Shown here piece after piece: positions 5,608 to 5,997 of a stretch of DNA of 5,997 bases (positions within the stretch are counted from its first letter, which is position 1; every line of letters starts with the position of its first letter). Origin of the DNA: Ga0077527 sp050250695 (GTDB lineage Bacteria > Pseudomonadota > Gammaproteobacteria > Burkholderiales > SG8-41); the NCBI GenBank assembly GCA_050250695.1, contig JBFWOE010000172.1:1-5997 (forward strand). The letters run 5' to 3'. The notes under the pieces were generated by a model. The model saw only the letters and a program-made list of their open reading frames with translations. It searched no databases and was not told the origin of the DNA. The translations under genes were made by a program, and so were the position numbers.

Positions 5608-5997
5608 GCAGCGTCGTCGCAGCGGTTGCGGCGCCGAGCCGCCTGGCATCCTCCTGCTGTTGCAACGCCCACATCTGCGCATAGCTGCTGCCCCTCGCCA
5701 GCAACTCGCCGTGCCGGCCGCGTTCGATGATGCGGCCCTGGTCCAGCACGATGATCTCGTCGGCATCCATCACCGTCGACAGCCGGTGCGCGATAACCAG
5801 CGTGGTGCGCCCCTGTGCTATGCCGTTGAGTTCCTTCTGGATCGCCTGCTCGGTGCGCGAGTCCAGCGCCGAGGTTGCCTCGTCGAAAATCATGATGCGC
5901 GGGTTTTTCAGGATCGCGCGCGCAATCGCCACCCGCTGCTTCTCTCCCCCGGACAGCTTCAAGCCGCGTTCGCCGACCATCGACTCGTAACCGTCTG
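5585..5997 (-). CDS. Atm1-type ABC exporter, C-terminal end of the ATPase domain (partial)
   Basis: This is the last 137 or so codons of a fused permease-ATPase ABC exporter; the membrane domain and Walker A lie beyond the right edge. The visible parts are the signature LSGGEKQ (5956-5936), Walker B IMIFDE (5896-5879) followed by the D-loop SALD, and the H-loop histidine in VIAHRLST (5788-5786). The wording GERGLKLSGGEKQR, KNPRIMIFDEATSALD and MWALQQQE is characteristic of bacterial Atm1/HMT1-like exporters, which move glutathione-derived or metal-thiol compounds out of the cytoplasm; MsbA-like lipid exporters differ in these stretches. The frame is open to the window edge. Its stop lies inside the histidine-kinase gene, giving a 23-bp tail-to-tail overlap. 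ABC identity is secure, Atm1 type is likely, and the substrate is inferred. Confidence 0.9.
   Translation of the reverse strand, partial: DGYESMVGERGLKLSGGEKQRVAIARAILKNPRIMIFDEATSALDSRTEQAIQKELNGIAQGRTTLVIAHRLSTVMDADEIIVLDQGRIIERGRHGELLARGSSYAQMWALQQQEDARRLGAATAATTLPTGVAES

Noticed and set aside
1..5997. CRISPR array, tRNA or rRNA genes, insertion sequences, attachment sites
   Set aside because: I saw no spaced repeat array, cloverleaf, rRNA-like stretch, transposase or terminal repeats.

Overview
This is a GC-rich proteobacterial chromosomal window, tightly packed on both strands. A betaproteobacterium, or a gammaproteobacterium close to one, is the best guess. The reasons are a TctD/TctE-type two-component pair, a PBP7/8-type D,D-endopeptidase, an Atm1-type ABC exporter and an EgtD-type histidine methyltransferase. 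The genus cannot be named from the sequence alone. No mobile element, tRNA, rRNA or CRISPR array is visible, and the region reads as ordinary core genome.

Left half (1-3130, all minus strand, read right to left): pbpG encodes a secreted D-alanyl-D-alanine endopeptidase. It is followed after 23 bp by egtD, the histidine trimethyltransferase of ergothioneine synthesis. After another 119 bp comes a major facilitator transporter that runs off the left edge. A good sigma-70-type promoter lies just upstream of pbpG, and the three genes may be one transcript. No egtB is visible, so the second step of the ergothioneine pathway must be encoded elsewhere or beyond the window.

Centre (3131-3554): a 424-bp divergent intergenic region that is unusually rich in signals. 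It holds the pbpG promoter, a leftward intrinsic terminator with no leftward gene feeding it, two CTTAA/CTTAC direct repeats with an exact 11-bp period (the architecture of OmpR/PmrA-family regulator sites), an inverted repeat, and a doubtful small ORF ending 7 nt before the next gene.

Right half (3555-5997): an OmpR-family response regulator and a membrane histidine kinase of TctD/TctE (QseBC-like) type overlap by 8 nt and are clearly co-translated. The kinase gene runs tail-to-tail into the C-terminal end of an Atm1-type ABC exporter on the minus strand. The two coding regions overlap by 23 bp, which leaves no room for a terminator between them.

Working picture (inference): the two-component pair probably autoregulates through the direct repeats in the central region and may also act on pbpG. 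The orphan terminator may insulate pbpG from antisense read-through coming from the ABC gene. I see no clearly new molecular system. The most testable points are the paired 11-bp repeats and the orphan terminator.
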